DNA from: JAUICS01 sp964384335 | GTDB taxonomy: Bacteria; Pseudomonadota; Alphaproteobacteria; Micavibrionales; Micavibrionaceae | DNA length: 64,000 bases | Direction of reading: 5' to 3' | Assembly: GCA_964384335.1 (NCBI GenBank) | Contig: CAYLKN010000002.1 | Coordinates: 1 to 64,000, forward strand | Shown here: in pieces, positions 1 through 8,500 of the stretch | Position numbering within the stretch: the first letter of the stretch is position 1 | How the letters are laid out: each line of letters starts with the position of its first letter | The notes under the pieces: model-generated | The model's database searches: none | What the model saw: only the letters and a program-made list of their open reading frames with translations | Told to the model about the DNA's origin: nothing | Program-made: the position numbers and the translations under genes

Positions 1-2
1 AT

Positions 3-47
3 GTGTTACCCATGTGTCCGGTACAATCTGTTACCTATCTCTCGGGA
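3..47 (+). repeat. Insertion-sequence-like end, copy 1
   Basis: Two tandem copies of a 17-bp unit (GTTACCYATGTSTCCGG type) lie at 5-21 and 30-46. The 45 bp from 3 to 47 match 38 of 45 positions of the reverse complement of 13298-13342. Doubled motifs of this kind are what I associate with termini of IS481-like elements; that family assignment is from memory and not proven here. No transposase is visible in the window, so either the rest of an element lies left of base 1 or this is a solo end. Confidence 0.55.
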
Positions 48-139
48 CACTCACAATATTACATTTCCTCCCCTTGCACCAGGCGCCTGTAAATGTTTCT
101 AATATGATGAGATTTATTTAATAAAGGAAGGATACAATC

Positions 140-940
140 ATGAAAAAGTTTCTGAGCATACTCGGCATTCTGGCTGCCATAGTAGTCGTTATCGGCGTTG
201 CCGTTTATATTAACATGGGATCTCTCGTAAAATACGCGGCAGAAACTGTTGCGACAGATGCTTTGGAAGTTCCGGTCAATATCGGTCAGGTTGATGTCAA
301 TCTTGAAGAAATGACGGTTGGTGTAAGCGATATAAAAATCGGCAATCCAAAAGGGTTTAAAAACAAGAACGCAATTCATATTGCATCTCTGGATATCAAG
401 GCAAGGTCCATGACACGGGAAATTCTTCTCTTTTCAAGTATAGACGTAGGGAAAACGGATATATTCCTTGAAGTTGGCGAAAACGGAACCAACCTTGGCA
501 CAATTCATAAAACGGTATCTTCAAAGGGAAATTCGCAGTCCCAACCCGCAAATAATTCAGGAGACGCGGCACAGGTTAAAGTCATAATCGACAGCTTTTT
601 AATGCGGCAGGCCTCAATCACGCCTGCGGTAACTCTGACGGACAAAGATCTTGGAACAATTACCATGCCCGATCTTCAACTCACAGGAATAGGTGAGAAA
701 AGCAATGGCGTTCTGGCCCGTGAAGCCATTGCCGACATCCTTCAAAAGGTAACACATGTTGCGGTTGATACATCTTTTAAATCCGGATTCCTGGAAGGGC
801 TTTCCGGTTCGGCGATGCAGGATCTGAGGAACCGCATGGGCATTAAAGGCAGTCTTCAAAAGGCCGTTGACGGCGTAAAATCAGACGCCCAGGATCTGGG
901 CAACAAAGTGAAAGAGGGTGTGAAAAGTATTTTTCAGTAA
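140..940 (+). CDS. AsmA-like membrane-anchored protein, function unknown
   Basis: The product has 266 residues. An N-terminal hydrophobic segment (about residues 5-25) would anchor it in the inner membrane with the rest in the periplasm. Residues about 40-125 resemble the start of AsmA-type lipid-transfer-like proteins: short beta strands with NIGQVDVNL and SDIKIGNPKGF, then a low-complexity Ser/Gln/Asn patch. The C-terminus is amphipathic and Lys/Val rich. A clear ribosome site (AGGAAGGA) precedes the ATG. It lies upstream of nuoA on the same strand, separated by 71 bp, so co-transcription is possible. The AsmA-like call rests on general appearance; no motif gives a precise role. Confidence 0.6.
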   Translation: MKKFLSILGILAAIVVVIGVAVYINMGSLVKYAAETVATDALEVPVNIGQVDVNLEEMTVGVSDIKIGNPKGFKNKNAIHIASLDIKARSMTREILLFSSIDVGKTDIFLEVGENGTNLGTIHKTVSSKGNSQSQPANNSGDAAQVKVIIDSFLMRQASITPAVTLTDKDLGTITMPDLQLTGIGEKSNGVLAREAIADILQKVTHVAVDTSFKSGFLEGLSGSAMQDLRNRMGIKGSLQKAVDGVKSDAQDLGNKVKEGVKSIFQ

Positions 941-1011
941 AAATACGGTCCATATCGCCTCTTTGTGTTTGCCGAAACCGGTTATGATGGTATTTTTAGG
1001 AGTGAAAACTT

Positions 1012-1395
1012 TTGGATATATCTATGGCTTCTGAAGAGCTTCTCCGGGAATATCTTCCCATCCTGATTTTTATGGGCGTGGCGGTGGCAATTGCTGTGTT
1101 TGCAATTGTCGCTTCCTTCATCGCCGGGAAACAAAACCCGGATGTCGAAAAACTATCCGGTTATGAGTGCGGTTTTGAAGCCTTCTCCGATGCCCGGAAC
1201 AAATTTGATGTCCGGTTTTATCTTGTTGCTATTCTTTTCATAATCTTTGATCTGGAGGTGGCTTTTCTCTTTCCATGGGCTATATCTTTAAAAGAAATCG
1301 GGTTTTTCGGTTTCTGGTCGATGATAGTGTTTTTAGGAATATTAACTGTCGGATTTATATATGAATGGAAAAAGGGTGCCCTTGATTGGGAATAA
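1012..1395 (+). CDS. nuoA: NADH-quinone oxidoreductase subunit A
   Basis: This is a membrane-arm subunit of respiratory complex I. The 127 residues contain three predicted helices. The family signature is clear in the middle: YECGFEAF, then NKFDVRFYLVAILFIIFD, then LEVAFLFPWA. The TTG start at 1012 is preferred over the ATG at 1024 because AGGAG at 998-1002 lies nine bases before TTG, a normal spacing, but 21 bases before the ATG. It is first in the nuoABCD run, and nuoB follows after a 93-bp gap. Confidence 0.95.
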   Translation: MDISMASEELLREYLPILIFMGVAVAIAVFAIVASFIAGKQNPDVEKLSGYECGFEAFSDARNKFDVRFYLVAILFIIFDLEVAFLFPWAISLKEIGFFGFWSMIVFLGILTVGFIYEWKKGALDWE

Positions 1396-1488
1396 AAGTC
1401 GGGAACAGAAACTGGAAGTAAAGGCATTGGCACTCAAATGACTGAAAATAAAAGTACAACATATCAAATGGGTAAAGGGATCTGATTT

Positions 1489-2064
1489 ATGAGTGGTGAC
1501 CGAAAAGTTGTTAGCGCCCCGCCCGCAGATTTTCATACGGATTTGCCGCAAATTCCCTCAAAGTCAAGGGATGAACAGGCCGCGGACGTTTACAACCATA
1601 TCCAGGATAAGGGTTTCATTGTTGCGCAGGCGGACAAGCTGTTCAACTGGGCCCGCCGCGGATCTTTATGGCCGATGACGTTCGGGCTGGCGTGCTGCGC
1701 CGTTGAAATGATCCATGCCTACATGTCCCGTTACGATCTTGATCGGTTTGGGATGATACCACGGCCATCACCCCGTCAATCCGACGTGATGATTGTTGCA
1801 GGAACGCTTTGCAATAAAATGGCCCCGGCATTGCGCAAGGTGTATGACCAGATGCCGGAGCCGCGCTGGGTTGTTTCCATGGGATCCTGTTCAAACGGAG
1901 GAGGGTACTACCACTATTCCTACTCCGTTGTACGCGGATGCGACCGGATTGTTCCCGTTGATATCTATGTTCCCGGTTGTCCTCCGACGGCGGAGGCACT
2001 TGTCTACGGCCTTTTACAGCTCCAGAAAAAAATTGAGCGCGAGGATTTGAGGATTGCCCGCTGA
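1489..2064 (+). CDS. nuoB: NADH-quinone oxidoreductase subunit B
   Basis: NuoB binds the N2 iron-sulfur cluster of complex I, next to the quinone site. The 191-residue protein shows the expected four-cysteine pattern: the CC pair in LACCAVEM, the Cys in MGSCSNGGGYY, and the Cys in VPGCPPTAEAL. About 35 polar N-terminal residues precede the conserved core (FNWARRGSLWPMTFGLACC). The stop TGA overlaps the nuoC ATG by one base (TGATG), a tight translational coupling. It is also a clear example of TGA used as stop here. Confidence 0.97.
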   Translation: MSGDRKVVSAPPADFHTDLPQIPSKSRDEQAADVYNHIQDKGFIVAQADKLFNWARRGSLWPMTFGLACCAVEMIHAYMSRYDLDRFGMIPRPSPRQSDVMIVAGTLCNKMAPALRKVYDQMPEPRWVVSMGSCSNGGGYYHYSYSVVRGCDRIVPVDIYVPGCPPTAEALVYGLLQLQKKIEREDLRIAR

Positions 2065-2708
2065 TGACCGCAGAAGAATCGCTTGATACCCTTGTTAATG
2101 TAATCCGCGACGGCCTTGAGCATACGGTGCTCGACAGCGGGACTGAAAGGAATGAGCTGACGGTCGTTGTAAGACGGGAAGATATCGTTCATGCAATGCA
2201 TTTTCTTCGGGACAATCCCGATTGTTTTTTTGAAATGCTGGTGGACATTACGGCCGTCGATTACCCGGAGCGCCCGGAAAGATTTGAGGTTGTCTATCAC
2301 CTTTTATCCCTGAAACACAAACACCGGATACGTGTTAAATGTTATACCACCGAAGAAGAACCGGTGGATTCAATTGTAACGATATACAGCTCCGCCGGAT
2401 GGTATGAGAGGGAGGTATGGGACATGTATGGCATTTTCTTTGCCGAAAATCCTGATCTGCGGCGTATCCTGACCGATTACGGATTTGAAGGCCATCCCTT
2501 GCGTAAAGATTTTCCGCTTACAGGCTATGTCGAGCTGCGTTATTCGGAAGAGGAGAAGAGGGTGGTTTACGAGCCGGTGAAACTGACCCAGGATTTCCGG
2601 AAATTCGATTTCCTTTCCCCATGGGAAGGCATGACGGATATAAACGAACTTCCCGGCGATGAGAAAGCCGTTGTTCCGGAGCACGGATACAGGGGATTTA
2701 AGGAATGA
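2064..2708 (+). CDS. nuoC: NADH-quinone oxidoreductase subunit C
   Basis: This hydrophilic peripheral-arm subunit of complex I corresponds to the 30-kDa subunit. The 214 residues carry the family signature around WYEREVWDMYGIFF followed by DLRRILTDYGFEGHPLRKDFPLTGYVE. The start overlaps the nuoB stop by one base and the stop overlaps nuoD by four bases (ATGA), so nuoB, nuoC and nuoD are translationally coupled. It is not fused to NuoD as in enterobacteria; separate genes are usual in alphaproteobacteria. Confidence 0.96.
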   Translation: MTAEESLDTLVNVIRDGLEHTVLDSGTERNELTVVVRREDIVHAMHFLRDNPDCFFEMLVDITAVDYPERPERFEVVYHLLSLKHKHRIRVKCYTTEEEPVDSIVTIYSSAGWYEREVWDMYGIFFAENPDLRRILTDYGFEGHPLRKDFPLTGYVELRYSEEEKRVVYEPVKLTQDFRKFDFLSPWEGMTDINELPGDEKAVVPEHGYRGFKE

Positions 2709-3910
2709 CCGACAAGACCACATCCATGGACGCGGAAACACAGATCCGTCCCTATACAATGAATTTTGGCCCTCAGCATCCGGCGGCGCACGGTGTTTTG
2801 CGCCTTGTGCTTGAAATGGACGGCGAGGTGGTTGAGAGAGCGGACCCGCATATCGGCCTTTTACACCGCGGTACGGAAAAACTGATCGAGTACAAGACCT
2901 ATACGCAGGCACTGCCTTATTTTGACCGCCTGGATTATGTCAGTCCGATGAACCAGGAACATGCTTTCGCTCTTGCCGTTGAAAATCTGCTGGGTATTGT
3001 ACCGCCTGAGCGCGCACGCTATATCCGTGTTCTCTATTCGGAGCTAACCCGCATATTAAACCACATCCTCAATATTACGACATTCGCGCTTGATGTCGGG
3101 GCGATTACACCCGCACTCTGGGGATTTGAGGAAAGAGAGAAGGGGATGGAGTTTTACGAACGCGTATGCGGCGCGCGCCTCCACGCCAATTATATCCGCC
3201 CCGGCGGGGTTTATCAGGATCTTCCCGCCGGGCTGCTCGAAGATATGCAGGAATGGTGCGATAATTCCATTTTGAAGGTGATCGATGATCTCGATAATCT
3301 TTTAACCAACAACAGAATATTCAAGCAGAGAACGGTTGAAATCGGTCAGGTTTCCCGGGAAGATGCCTTGCGATGGAGCTTTACGGGGCCGATGCTGCGC
3401 GGATCCGGCGTGGCCTGGGACCTGCGGCGTACGGAACCTTACGAAATTTATGACTCCCTTGATTTTGATATCCCGGTGGGCAAAACGGGAGATTGTTATG
3501 CCCGCTACCTTGTCCGGATGGAAGAAATGCGCCAGTCCGTCAAAATCATGAAACAGTGTATAGAGCGCATGCCCGACGGCCCCGTCCGGGTCAATGATTA
3601 CAAGATCATGCCGCCGCCGAGGGAGGAGATGAAAAATTCAATGGAAGCAATGATCCATCACTTTAAACTGTATACGGAAGGATATCACGTTCCGGCCGGG
3701 GAGACATACGCCCGGGTCGAGGCTCCGAAAGGAGAATTCGGCGTATATCTGGTCTCGGACGGTACAAACAAACCTTACAAATGCCGTATCCGCGCGCCCG
3801 GCTTTGCCCATATGCAGGCCATGGATTTCATGAGCAGGGGCCATATGCTCGCCGACACCGTGTCCATCATCGGGTCCATGGATATCGTCTTTGGAGAAAT
3901 CGACCGTTAG
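2705..3910 (+). CDS. nuoD: NADH-quinone oxidoreductase subunit D
   Basis: NuoD is the 49-kDa subunit that forms the quinone pocket of complex I with NuoB. The 401-residue protein is full length. It shows GPQHPAAHGVLRLVLEMDGE near the N-terminus, HIGLLHRGTEKL, and CRIRAPGFAHMQAMDFM near the C-terminus, and it ends in the usual GEIDR. The expected next gene nuoE is absent: the 2 kb downstream hold gene scraps, a hydrolase and IS debris on mixed strands. The remaining subunits must be encoded elsewhere if complex I is complete. Confidence 0.97.
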   Translation: MTDKTTSMDAETQIRPYTMNFGPQHPAAHGVLRLVLEMDGEVVERADPHIGLLHRGTEKLIEYKTYTQALPYFDRLDYVSPMNQEHAFALAVENLLGIVPPERARYIRVLYSELTRILNHILNITTFALDVGAITPALWGFEEREKGMEFYERVCGARLHANYIRPGGVYQDLPAGLLEDMQEWCDNSILKVIDDLDNLLTNNRIFKQRTVEIGQVSREDALRWSFTGPMLRGSGVAWDLRRTEPYEIYDSLDFDIPVGKTGDCYARYLVRMEEMRQSVKIMKQCIERMPDGPVRVNDYKIMPPPREEMKNSMEAMIHHFKLYTEGYHVPAGETYARVEAPKGEFGVYLVSDGTNKPYKCRIRAPGFAHMQAMDFMSRGHMLADTVSIIGSMDIVFGEIDR

Positions 3911-3980
3911 GTTTTCATGCATGAGTTTCTTAAAATAATTTTGGCCTTCTTTTTTGAAAATAAAGGCATTGAATACACCT

Positions 3981-4190
3981 TTATGCTTGGTTAGAAGAAA
4001 TTTTATGATGCTCTGTTTTTCCTTTGACAACAGTTATAACTTCGCCGTCTCTCAAAGGAATAAATTTAATATTATTATTTTTCAGATAATCTACATACTT
4101 CTCGACATCATTGCTTTCAGGGTGATCTGAACGGTAATGCGGTGGAATGCAAAAATCGATAAGTCCAAGACCAGAGGTGATCCTACTTGT
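3981..4190 (-). pseudogene. C-terminal stub of a peptidase E-like (S51) gene
   Basis: On the minus strand a 69-codon reading without a start codon gives SGLGLIDFCIPPHYRSDHPE, then VEKYVDYLKNNNIKFIPLRDGEVI, then a stop at 3981-3983. This resembles the C-terminal end of peptidase E-like / type-1 glutamine-amidotransferase-like proteins (GLGL..F.I.PHY.S, then a LRDGE turn). The frame is closed upstream by TAA at 4191-4193 and the catalytic part is missing. I read it as the tail of a gene cut off by rearrangement. The family call is from motif memory and moderately secure. Confidence 0.5.
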
Positions 4191-4248
4191 TTACAAAAAA
4201 TTAAATTTTCTCAATTAGCTTGAAGCTTAAGAAAAAAAAGATGGCTTC

Positions 4249-4311
4249 ATGGATGATTTGTTGTTAGCGCAGATTATCGGTGTGTTACGGGACCAGAAGG
4301 CCGGCGCGAAA
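4249..4311 (+). pseudogene. Fragment of an IS3-family transposase OrfA
   Basis: The plus-strand reading from the ATG at 4249 gives AQIIGVLRDQKAGAK (4267-4311). This closely matches the start of OrfA in many IS3-family elements, where QIIGVLREQEAGAK precedes the helix-turn-helix. The frame loses similarity right after and no OrfB follows on this strand. It points the opposite way to the OrfB gene at 5244-6041, which itself lacks OrfA, so two damaged copies of related elements probably met here. Confidence 0.55.
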
Positions 4312-4354
4312 AAATCACATACCCCACAAGACCGACCATTTTCGAACAGTGTCG

Positions 4355-5092
4355 CTAATGCTTTTCAAACCATTCCTGTGTCTTTTTCATAAGCTCCTTC
4401 CCGGTATTTTTATACCAGAAACAATGATCAGCCTCTTTAAAATCAAAATGCTCTTTTTTACAGAATAAATTGTCATAGAGAAGTTTCGACCGCTCAGGAC
4501 TAACGGCTTTTTTTGCTCCAATGACTAAGCTGGGCGCATTAATTTTAGAAGCGAGCTGATTTTCTGCTTCTTCTGTCATATTCATAGCTTCCTCATACAT
4601 CGCCCTGCCGAGAATAGGTTGCACACCATCTCCCAACAGATAGTATGAAGTATCATTGAGTGGTTTTGAATAAGGCTCCCAGAGGCTTTTTGCAATCCGA
4701 AAACTGCTGTCCCAGAATGCTAATGCATTGGCATCAGGATTAGAGAATAACATCGTCATACCGCCATAGCTGTGCCCGCAAACATAAACATCTTCGCTAG
4801 ATTTTTTTACAAAAGCTATAGCCTGCTTTAAATCCTCTCCATGCAGTTTTAATGTACAATCAGTTAAATCGCGGTAGTTTTGTCCGTAATAGTATAAAGC
4901 TATTCTATAGACATCGTATCCCTGACTTACAAAATGGTCTCGTGCGAGATGATGTATTGTTTCATAAGGATGACCGGTGAGGCCATGAACAGTAACTACA
5001 GCTTTTTTAGATTTTTTGTTATTCTCAAAATTACAAACGCAAAATAATTTTTTTCCGTCTTTCAAGGGTATATCTATGGTGTTTTCAATCAT
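4355..5092 (-). CDS. Alpha/beta hydrolase family protein
   Basis: The 245-residue cytoplasmic protein has an alpha/beta-hydrolase fold. VVTVHGLTGHPYE carries the oxyanion HG, and VCGHSYGGMTM (about residues 105-115) holds the nucleophile serine in a GxSxG elbow. The His in EADHCFW near the C-terminus is the likely catalytic histidine. No signal peptide or membrane segment is seen. The substrate cannot be told. The gene is more AT-rich in appearance than nuoD or dabA and sits alone between gene fragments, so horizontal acquisition is likely. Confidence 0.8.
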   Translation of the reverse strand: MIENTIDIPLKDGKKLFCVCNFENNKKSKKAVVTVHGLTGHPYETIHHLARDHFVSQGYDVYRIALYYYGQNYRDLTDCTLKLHGEDLKQAIAFVKKSSEDVYVCGHSYGGMTMLFSNPDANALAFWDSSFRIAKSLWEPYSKPLNDTSYYLLGDGVQPILGRAMYEEAMNMTEEAENQLASKINAPSLVIGAKKAVSPERSKLLYDNLFCKKEHFDFKEADHCFWYKNTGKELMKKTQEWFEKH

Positions 5093-5157
5093 TTTATCTC
5101 CAAAACTCGATCTATTTTATTACAAATAATTTTCTCAGTCTCCTCTTTCTAAAGAGT

Positions 5158-5189
5158 CCTTGCCAGCCTTCGCCAAGGCTTCGGCAAGG
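5158..5189. repeat. REP-like imperfect hairpin
   Basis: CCTTGCC (5158-5164) pairs with GGCAAGG (5183-5189). Inside it AGCCTT (5165-5170) pairs with AAGGCT (5175-5180) around a CGCC loop, with only a two-base bulge. This gives a 13-bp GC-rich stem in AT-rich surroundings. Form and position, between a hydrolase gene start and an IS remnant, fit a repetitive extragenic palindrome. I see no second copy in the window. Confidence 0.5.
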
Positions 5190-5243
5190 CAGGCTGCCGT
5201 GGTGAATGGTTTCAATAGGTTAAGCGGTGGTTAGAAATACCGC

Positions 5244-6041
5244 TTACAAAAGGCGTGGCCGGAGCCGGACTTTATGACCCCCCCAAAATGCCCCCCCCAA
5301 ATTTAGATGGGGATTGTTGTAAGTCCAGAGCCAGCTTGTGTACTCGTTCATATCCAGCCACTCGTGGCGTACGGTTCGGTTATATCGTTCCACATAAGCA
5401 TTGTGTTGCGGCTTACCGGGCTGGATATAATCCAGTCTGATGCACCGGCTTGAAGCCCAGCATTGCAGGGCATGGCTGATAGATTCCGGACCATTATCGC
5501 AGCGGATAGAATTTGGTCTGCCGCGCCATTCAATAATCTGATCCAGTGAGCGGATCACCCGCCCGGATGGCAGGGACAGATCGACCTCAATGCCAAGCCC
5601 TTCTCGGTTAAAATCATCCAGAACATTAAAGGTACGGAACGACCGGCCACATGCAAGCTGATCAGCCATAAAATCCATTGACCAAACATCATTAGGCCCT
5701 TCCGGCACACTCAGCGGATCAGGCCGCGCGCGCCTCAAACGCTTGCGCGGCTTGATCCGTAAGTTCAGCTCCAGCTCCCGGTAGATCCGGTACACACGCT
5801 TGTGATTCCAGCCAAAGCCCTTCACATTGCGCAAATACAAAAAACACAGACCAAACCCCCATCGTTTATGGGTATCGGTCAGCCGCAACAACCAGTCCGC
5901 AATCTCGGCGTTCTCATCGCTCAAACGCGGCTGATAACGATAACAGGTTTGCGAGATGCTGAATGTTGCGCACGCCAGGCGAATGCTGATCTGCTTCTGA
6001 TCAACCGCCCATCGCGCCATGTCTTTACGCCGCCTTTCCAA
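5244..6041 (-). pseudogene. IS3-family transposase OrfB, damaged
   Basis: The 265-residue reading is a DDE integrase-core transposase. After an HTH_21-type stretch (IADWLLRLTDTHKRWGFGLCF), WSMDFMADQL carries the first Asp, IRCDNGPESIS the second, and NAYVERYNRTVRHEWL the Glu. About 15 residues usually found between the Glu helix and WLWTYN are missing. The C-terminus after TYNN is also out of register, running through G-rich sequence past the presumed IS end. With orfA gone as well, the protein is probably inactive. Confidence 0.8.
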
Positions 6042-6072
6042 AACACCGCTAAATTTCGGGAGGATTACCCCA
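5275..6072 (-). mobile_element. Internally deleted IS3-family element
   Basis: The element carries only OrfB. Its probable ends are degenerate inverted repeats: CCCCCCCCAAATTTAG (5291-5306, plus strand) against CTAAATTTCGGGAGG (6049-6063, plus strand), each followed outward by a TG or CA dinucleotide. The right-hand repeat lies directly at the OrfB start, so the whole orfA region (normally near 270 bp) is missing. I could not see a convincing target duplication. It appears unable to move on its own. Confidence 0.6.
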
Positions 6073-6225
6073 CCTTTGCACCCCCTAATGTGTGATAATA
6101 TATATTATGGTAATTAATTACTCAAAAAACTGTATAATCAAAAAACAAAGACATTGACTTATGCGCATTGCAAATACCAAATGATACCATATCTGAAAGT
6201 CTGATTAATTTAGTGGGACTGATTT

Positions 6226-7116
6226 ATGTTCGATCTGGATACCAGTCTCTTGCGCAGTTTTGTTATTCTGGCCGAAACCGGCAGCTTTACACGGGCGGCG
6301 GACAAGATCGGGCGGTCCCAGTCCGCAGTCAGTATGCAGATTGCGAAGCTGGAGGAGCTTTTGGACTGCCGCGTCTTTAACCGTGACAAGCGCAACGTGA
6401 CACTGACACATGATGGCGAAAAACTACTTGGTTATGCCCGTCAGATTGTAAACCTTTCGGACACTTTGATTAACAGGTTCAGAAAACCTGACATCGAAGG
6501 AGAAATCAGATTCGGGTCACCGGAAGATTTCGCAACTTTCTTTCTGCCATCAATACTTGGTCACTTTTCGCAAACGCATCCGCAGATTGCCCTCAATGTC
6601 AAATGCGAGCTTACACTGGATCTGATCCGCGGTTATGAAGCCGGAGATTACGATCTGATCATCATCAAACAGGAACCCGGCAGTATTTATAAGAGCGCAC
6701 AGCCTTTATGGCGCGAACGGCTGGTCTGGGTTGGCGAAAAACCTATGCTTGACGGAACTGATTTTGACAGTCTGACCGCGCGCAACGCCCCTATTCCACT
6801 CGTTTTGTCCCCCTCTCCCTGTGTTTACCGTGCAAGGGCTGCGCAAGCCCTGGACAAGGCCGGGGCTGAATGGAAAGTCGCCTACACCAGCCCATCGGTT
6901 GCCGGTATTGTTGCCGCTGTCAAGGCCGGTCTTGGCTTTGCCGCCCTGCCCCGCCATATGGTGCCTTCCGACCTCACTCCCTTAGAACATGAAAAAGGAT
7001 GGCCGGAGCTGCAGGATGCCGAGATTTGCCTTCTGGCCAGATCGGAAACCAATCCGGCAATCAGCGCATTGTCGGATTTTATAAAGCAAAAACTCTCTTA
7101 TAATCAGAAAAACTGA
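6226..7116 (+). CDS. LysR-family regulator beside dab operon
   Basis: The 296-residue protein has a winged HTH at residues about 3-62 (LLRSFVILAETGSFTRAADK, then SQSAVSMQIAKLEELLDCRVF), followed by a LysR substrate-binding domain. It lies directly upstream of dabB on the same strand, with 58 bp to the chosen dabB start. LysR genes commonly accompany dab operons, so control of carbon uptake is the natural inference. The upstream AT-rich stretch (6100-6225) would hold its promoter; I could not pick a single site. Confidence 0.9.
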   Translation: MFDLDTSLLRSFVILAETGSFTRAADKIGRSQSAVSMQIAKLEELLDCRVFNRDKRNVTLTHDGEKLLGYARQIVNLSDTLINRFRKPDIEGEIRFGSPEDFATFFLPSILGHFSQTHPQIALNVKCELTLDLIRGYEAGDYDLIIIKQEPGSIYKSAQPLWRERLVWVGEKPMLDGTDFDSLTARNAPIPLVLSPSPCVYRARAAQALDKAGAEWKVAYTSPSVAGIVAAVKAGLGFAALPRHMVPSDLTPLEHEKGWPELQDAEICLLARSETNPAISALSDFIKQKLSYNQKN

Positions 7117-7174
7117 TAGTTTATATAAATATAATTAGTTTTTCTTATGAATATCTGTGATTTATGGTTTTGAT

Positions 7175-8500
7175 ATGAACTTAAGTAATTTCTTTGTATT
7201 TGATTCTCTGTCACTGGTAATGGCCTCACTGATTGCGGTCATTTTTGCAGTCGTGTTCGCTTTCTCTAAAACCTATATGGACGGTGATGCGCGCAAGGGC
7301 AGTTTCATCAAAACTCTGTGCGCCCTCGCTGCCTCCGTCTCGATTATGGTTATTGCCAATCATGTTGTTATATTTGGAATTGCCTGGCTTATTACAGGGA
7401 TCCTGCTTTCCTTGCTGATCGCACATTATAAACTGTGGCCCAAGGCGCAAACGGCGGGACAATTGGCCCTGGGATACTTTCTGACGGGATCGGCGTTTTT
7501 GGTTGCCGGGCTTGGTATTCTGTCCTGGCAATCGCAAACTTTGCTGATTACCGAAATACTGGCGGCTTTGCCTGAATTTGAGATTGAATGGACGGTCGCG
7601 GGAACGCTGTGTCTGATTTTCGCAGCCGTTATACAGTCCGCCCTTTTTCCTTTTCATCACTGGCTTATGGCATCCATGACCGCACCGACACCCGTCTCCG
7701 CCTTTATGCATGCCGGAATTGTAAATGCGGGTGGATTTTTAATTATTCGTTTTTTACCGCTTTTTACCGCTTTGCCGGATCTGTTATTTATCCTTTTTGT
7801 TTTTGGTATTGCAAGCGCGTTTTTCGGCAGCCTGATAATGATGGTACAAAATGACGTCAAACGGGCTCTTGGAGCCTCCACTGTGGCACAAATGGGATTT
7901 ATGATTATGCAGTGCGGCCTTGGATTTTTCACTGCGGCCATTGCCCATCTTATCCTTCACGCATTTTTTAAGGCTTACCATTTTCTGGCGGCCGGCTCGG
8001 CCCTTGAGAATCCTGAACTTCCCGGTAAGGAAACCGGACCAAAGAAATCAGTGACGCTTGCCTGTGCGCTTGCCGGCGCGCTGGCGGCGGCTGCTGTATT
8101 TATGTTTGCCACTGGCAAAACCCTTTTCCCTGTGGATACCGGTGTAATTCTGATACTCTTTGCCGGCTTTGCCGGATCTCAGGCAGGAATGGGTCTGGCC
8201 CGTCTGCCGGATCATGTTCTGACTTTCTCAAAAATTGCTCTCTCATTTATTCTTCCCGGTATATGCGCAGGAATTTACGGATGCATATTTGTCGGCCTGA
8301 ATACGCTGATGCCGGTAAATGTCCCGCAAACGCTCTCATTCCTGCATATTGGCGCAGTCTTTATGTTTGGAATTTTCTGGCTGGTCTGCATATCGGGCAT
8401 TCACAGAAATTTCGTATGGCTTTACATGCAGTGCCGTAACGCATCGACGCCCCCTTTGGGCACTGTCCTTGACAGAAGGAGCGCATATAATGATCAGTAA
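7175..8500 (+). CDS. dabB: DabB-type membrane subunit of the carbon uptake system
   Basis: This is a NuoL/Mrp-like proton-conducting membrane protein of about 441 residues with roughly a dozen hydrophobic segments. Family signatures are HHWLMASMTAPTPVSAFMHA and VKRALGASTVAQMGFMIMQC. In DAB systems DabB pairs with DabA and is thought to couple ion movement to bicarbonate formation. The next gene is dabA, which identifies this as DabB and not a complex I subunit. The ATG at 7175 was chosen; a GTG at 7157 is in frame and neither has a strong ribosome site. The stop overlaps the dabA start by 11 bases. Confidence 0.88.
   Translation: MNLSNFFVFDSLSLVMASLIAVIFAVVFAFSKTYMDGDARKGSFIKTLCALAASVSIMVIANHVVIFGIAWLITGILLSLLIAHYKLWPKAQTAGQLALGYFLTGSAFLVAGLGILSWQSQTLLITEILAALPEFEIEWTVAGTLCLIFAAVIQSALFPFHHWLMASMTAPTPVSAFMHAGIVNAGGFLIIRFLPLFTALPDLLFILFVFGIASAFFGSLIMMVQNDVKRALGASTVAQMGFMIMQCGLGFFTAAIAHLILHAFFKAYHFLAAGSALENPELPGKETGPKKSVTLACALAGALAAAAVFMFATGKTLFPVDTGVILILFAGFAGSQAGMGLARLPDHVLTFSKIALSFILPGICAGIYGCIFVGLNTLMPVNVPQTLSFLHIGAVFMFGIFWLVCISGIHRNFVWLYMQCRNASTPPLGTVLDRRSAYNDQ

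Noticed and set aside
7157..8500. dabB read as a stray nuoL or nuoN of the broken complex I operon
   Set aside because: It overlaps dabA, a DUF2309 protein with the full zinc site, and has a LysR gene upstream. That context defines DabB.
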